8,405 nucleotides of DNA from an uncultured Gammaproteobacteria bacterium. Lineage in GTDB: Bacteria; Pseudomonadota; Gammaproteobacteria; GCA-002705445; GCA-002716945. Numbering within the stretch: position 1 is the stretch's first letter; the number at the start of each line of letters is the position of its first letter. The stretch is taken from NCBI GenBank assembly GCA_913041865.1, contig CAJWIW010000042.1, positions 1 to 8,405 on the forward strand, read 5' to 3'. Made by a program: the position numbers and the translations under genes. Below are positions 6,639 to 8,405 of this stretch, in pieces. The notes under the pieces were generated by a model, which saw only the letters and a list, made by a program, of their open reading frames with translations, did not search any database and had not been told where the DNA came from.

Positions 6639-8176
6639 TTCTTGAACATCTCCAACATTCTTCTTGTAACCGCAAACCCGCCAAATATGTTAATGCTAGC
6701 AATTAGTATTGCAATAGAAGCAAGTACTACTGACGTTGTGTCGTCTGATGAAATCTGTGTTAATGCGCCGATAATAATAATACTACTTACAGCATTTGTA
6801 ACTGACATTAGTGGTGTGTGTAATGAGGCAGTTACGTTCCACACTACCATATAACCAACAAAACATGAGAGTACGAATACAGTGAAGTGATTCATAAACG
6901 ATGTTGGTGCTACACTACCTAAAGCTGCCAGCAAAAAGATTGCAATGGCAAGGCTGATGAATGGGAAGGTCTCTTTTCTCTCTGCATTAGGCTTAGCTTC
7001 CTTCACAACATCTTTATGTTCTACTTTTGGTGATGCAGATACCTCAATAGCAGGTGGAGGAAAAGTGATCTCACCTTTATTTATTACTGTCATCCCTCTA
7101 ATTACATCATCATCCATATTTATGTTAATGACACCGTTTTTTTCAGGCGTTAGGTCGGATAAAACATGATACAAATTAGTAGCATACAACTGACTAGATT
7201 GCGCAGGCAGTCTAGAAGGCAAATCAGTATAACCAATTATTGAAACACCGTTTTGTACAACTAATTTATCTTTTACTGTGCATTCTGTATTACCACCTTG
7301 GCTTGAGGCTAAATCAACTATGACACTACCTGATTTCATTGTAGATATCATTTCTTTGGTGATTAATTTAGGAGCGGGTTTTCCAGGGATTAGAGCAGTT
7401 GTTATAATTATATCAACTTCTTTACATTGTTCAGCAAAGAGTTCTAACTCTGCTTTTATATATTCTTCGCTCATCACTTTCGCATAGCCACCGGAGCCAG
7501 AACCATCTTCCTCAATCTCTACAGTAAGGAAGTCAGCGTTTAGACTCTCCACTTGTTCTTTTACTTCGGGTCTTGTATCAAATGCTCTAACAATTGCACC
7601 GAGACTTACCGCTGTTCCTATTGCAGAGAGGCCAGCTACACCTGCGCCAATAATTAGAACTTTCGCAGGAGATATTTTTCCTGCAGCTGTAATTTGTCCT
7701 CCGAAGAATCTTCCAAATGTATGAGATGCCTCAATAACTGCTCTAGAGCCAGCGACGTTTGCCATTGAGCTTAATGCATCCATTTTTTGTGCTCGAGATA
7801 TTCTTGGAACTGAATCCATTGCGAGAACATTTATATTGTCTCTTGATAACTTTTCTAGTCTATCTTTATTTTGAGCAGCGCCAAAAAACGAAATAAGTGT
7901 TTTATTTTCACCTAGTAATAGCGTTTCATCTTTATTTGATATTGCGGGAGCATTAATTTTCGTAATAATGTCAGAGGTATTCCAGACTTCTTTGGAGCTA
8001 GAAGAAACTTTTGCGCCAGCATCTATATAATCTTGATTAGAGAAGTTAGAGCGAATGCCCGCATCTGATTCTACTTGGATTTCGAAACCTAGTTTTTTAA
8101 TTTTAGCAATTACATCTGGCGTGATTGCTACTCGATTTTCATTCTCTTTAGTTTCTTTAACAATACCAATTATCAA
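6635..8176 (-). CDS. pntA: NAD(P) transhydrogenase subunit alpha, fused form
   Basis: This 513-residue subunit (E. coli PntA is 510) carries the soluble NAD(H)-binding domain I and the first membrane helices of domain II. It pairs with PntB at the inner membrane to make NADPH. Domain I includes RVAITPDVI (15-23), SVPRISRAQKMDALSSMANV (122-141), the dinucleotide-binding GAGVAG (177-182) with RAFDTRPEVKEQVES (197-211), and GYTDLPSRLPAQSSQLYATN (315-334). A charged linker (about 375-403) leads to four predicted helices (about 405-422, 428-447, 457-474, 481-505), with NVTASLHTPLMSVTNA in the middle. The reading frame starts at TTG (8176-8174), because the resulting MIIGIVKE...NENRVAITP aligns directly with the N-terminus of known PntA, and a GGAG lies 6 bases upstream. 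The fused form is typical of gammaproteobacteria; alphaproteobacteria usually have separate PntAA and PntAB. Confidence 0.98.
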   Translation of the reverse strand: MIIGIVKETKENENRVAITPDVIAKIKKLGFEIQVESDAGIRSNFSNQDYIDAGAKVSSSSKEVWNTSDIITKINAPAISNKDETLLLGENKTLISFFGAAQNKDRLEKLSRDNINVLAMDSVPRISRAQKMDALSSMANVAGSRAVIEASHTFGRFFGGQITAAGKISPAKVLIIGAGVAGLSAIGTAVSLGAIVRAFDTRPEVKEQVESLNADFLTVEIEEDGSGSGGYAKVMSEEYIKAELELFAEQCKEVDIIITTALIPGKPAPKLITKEMISTMKSGSVIVDLASSQGGNTECTVKDKLVVQNGVSIIGYTDLPSRLPAQSSQLYATNLYHVLSDLTPEKNGVININMDDDVIRGMTVINKGEITFPPPAIEVSASPKVEHKDVVKEAKPNAERKETFPFISLAIAIFLLAALGSVAPTSFMNHFTVFVLSCFVGYMVVWNVTASLHTPLMSVTNAVSSIIIIGALTQISSDDTTSVVLASIAILIASINIFGGFAVTRRMLEMFKK

Positions 8177-8183
8177 AATTAAC

Positions 8184-8187
8184 TCCG
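8184..8187 (-). promoter_or_regulatory. pntA: Ribosome binding site supporting the TTG start of pntA
   Basis: On the - strand GGAG (8187-8184) precedes the TTG by 6 bases. No ATG or GTG in frame gives a better N-terminus, so this site decides the start. Confidence 0.75.
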
Positions 8188-8209
8188 TTTAAATAGTCTA
8201 ATATATACA

Positions 8210-8236
8210 TCTAACAAATCATTTTTAAATGTTAGA
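8210..8236. repeat. 7-bp inverted repeat in the pntA leader, possible operator
   Basis: TCTAACA (8210-8216) and TGTTAGA (8230-8236) are exact reverse complements with a 13-base spacer, a centre-to-centre distance of 20 bases. The element sits 34-60 bases before the pntA TTG, just downstream of a candidate -10 box, which is where a repressor site would be expected. The short arms make chance a real possibility. Confidence 0.35.
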
Positions 8237-8239
8237 AGT

Positions 8240-8245
8240 ATTATA
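8240..8245 (-). promoter_or_regulatory. Candidate -10 box for the pntAB operon
   Basis: The - strand reads TATAAT (8245-8240), a full -10 consensus, 63 bases before the pntA start. No good -35 hexamer or extended -10 TG is visible at the right distance, and the box lies just past the stop of the upstream partial gene. A second AT-rich box, TATATT (8205-8200), is closer to the gene. One of them may drive pntAB; neither is certain. Confidence 0.35.
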
Positions 8246-8248
8246 ATA

Positions 8249-8404
8249 TTAAATTTTTCTATCTATTATTCCATAAATAAGTTTGTTCAGCTTATTTCGG
8301 CTATCAGAGAAATAGACAGAATTCTCAGTGCACTCATCAGCTAAGCGTTCGCAATATATTCTAACATTATCACAAGTCATATGTTGGAGAATATTAGGTC
8401 CATC
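8249..8404 (-). CDS. C-terminal end of an unrecognised protein, truncated by the right window edge
   Basis: A - strand frame is open from the right edge (first full codon 8404-8402) to TAA at 8251-8249, giving 51 residues: DGPNILQHMTCDNVRIYCER, then LADECTENSVYFSDSRNKLN, then KLIYGIIDRKI. The composition (mixed charged, polar and hydrophobic residues, three cysteines spaced C-x6-C-x6-C) looks like a genuine globular tail and is unlike the AT-rich noncoding DNA next to it. The other two - strand frames have early stops. It ends 72 bases before pntA and could share its operon. No family recognised, and 51 residues are too few to be sure. Confidence 0.45.
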   Translation of the reverse strand, partial: DGPNILQHMTCDNVRIYCERLADECTENSVYFSDSRNKLNKLIYGIIDRKI

Positions 8405-8405
8405 T

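Noticed and set aside
6642..7487. Open frames on the + strand opposite pntA
   Set aside because: They are antisense to a strongly conserved gene, have no ribosome binding sites, and their hydrophobic or Ser/Thr-rich content mirrors pntA codons.
1..8405. tRNA or rRNA genes, CRISPR arrays, insertion sequences, att sites
   Set aside because: No cloverleaf-like element, regularly spaced repeat, transposase or integrase sequence or paired terminal repeats were seen on reading the window; a covariance-model scan was not possible.

Overview
The window is AT-rich bacterial DNA, densely coded, using the standard bacterial code. Proton-translocating transhydrogenase is present in the two-subunit form, with a single 513-residue PntA that joins the NAD(H) domain to its membrane domain. 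That is the usual gammaproteobacterial arrangement; most alphaproteobacteria split this subunit in two. Together with an intimin/invasin-type outer-membrane barrel this suggests a low-GC, possibly marine, gammaproteobacterium. The taxonomic call is an inference, not something the sequence proves.

Layout. Positions 1-1421 (+) hold the 3' two thirds of a molybdopterin (DMSO-reductase superfamily) oxidoreductase that runs off the left edge. After a 167-base intergenic stretch, two closely linked + strand genes follow. The first, 1589-2515, is a small inverse-autotransporter beta-barrel with no passenger domain. The second, 2517-3365, starts one base after the first stops and encodes a signal-peptide-bearing, eight-cysteine exported protein of unknown family. 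From 3362 to the right edge everything is on the - strand. Read in transcription order from the right these are: the tail of an unrecognised gene (stop at 8249), pntA (TTG start), pntB (overlapping pntA by ATGA), a 92-residue tail-anchored membrane protein, a retinol-dehydrogenase-like short-chain dehydrogenase, a small outer-membrane-type lipoprotein, and a 69-residue predicted two-helix membrane protein. The last of these converges on and overlaps the stop of the exported protein gene.

How the parts fit. pntA, pntB, the tail-anchored protein and the dehydrogenase are spaced by -4, 5 and 4 bases and look like one transcription unit. PntAB makes NADPH from NADH using the proton gradient, and the dehydrogenase is a likely NADP(H) user, so a redox module is plausible. 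The most unusual part is the barrel plus exported protein pair. In classical type Ve secretion the barrel and its extracellular adhesin are one polypeptide; here the barrel ends just after its linker and a separate exported protein is encoded in tight translational linkage. A split, two-partner version of inverse autotransport is a testable hypothesis. No RNA gene, mobile element or CRISPR array was seen.
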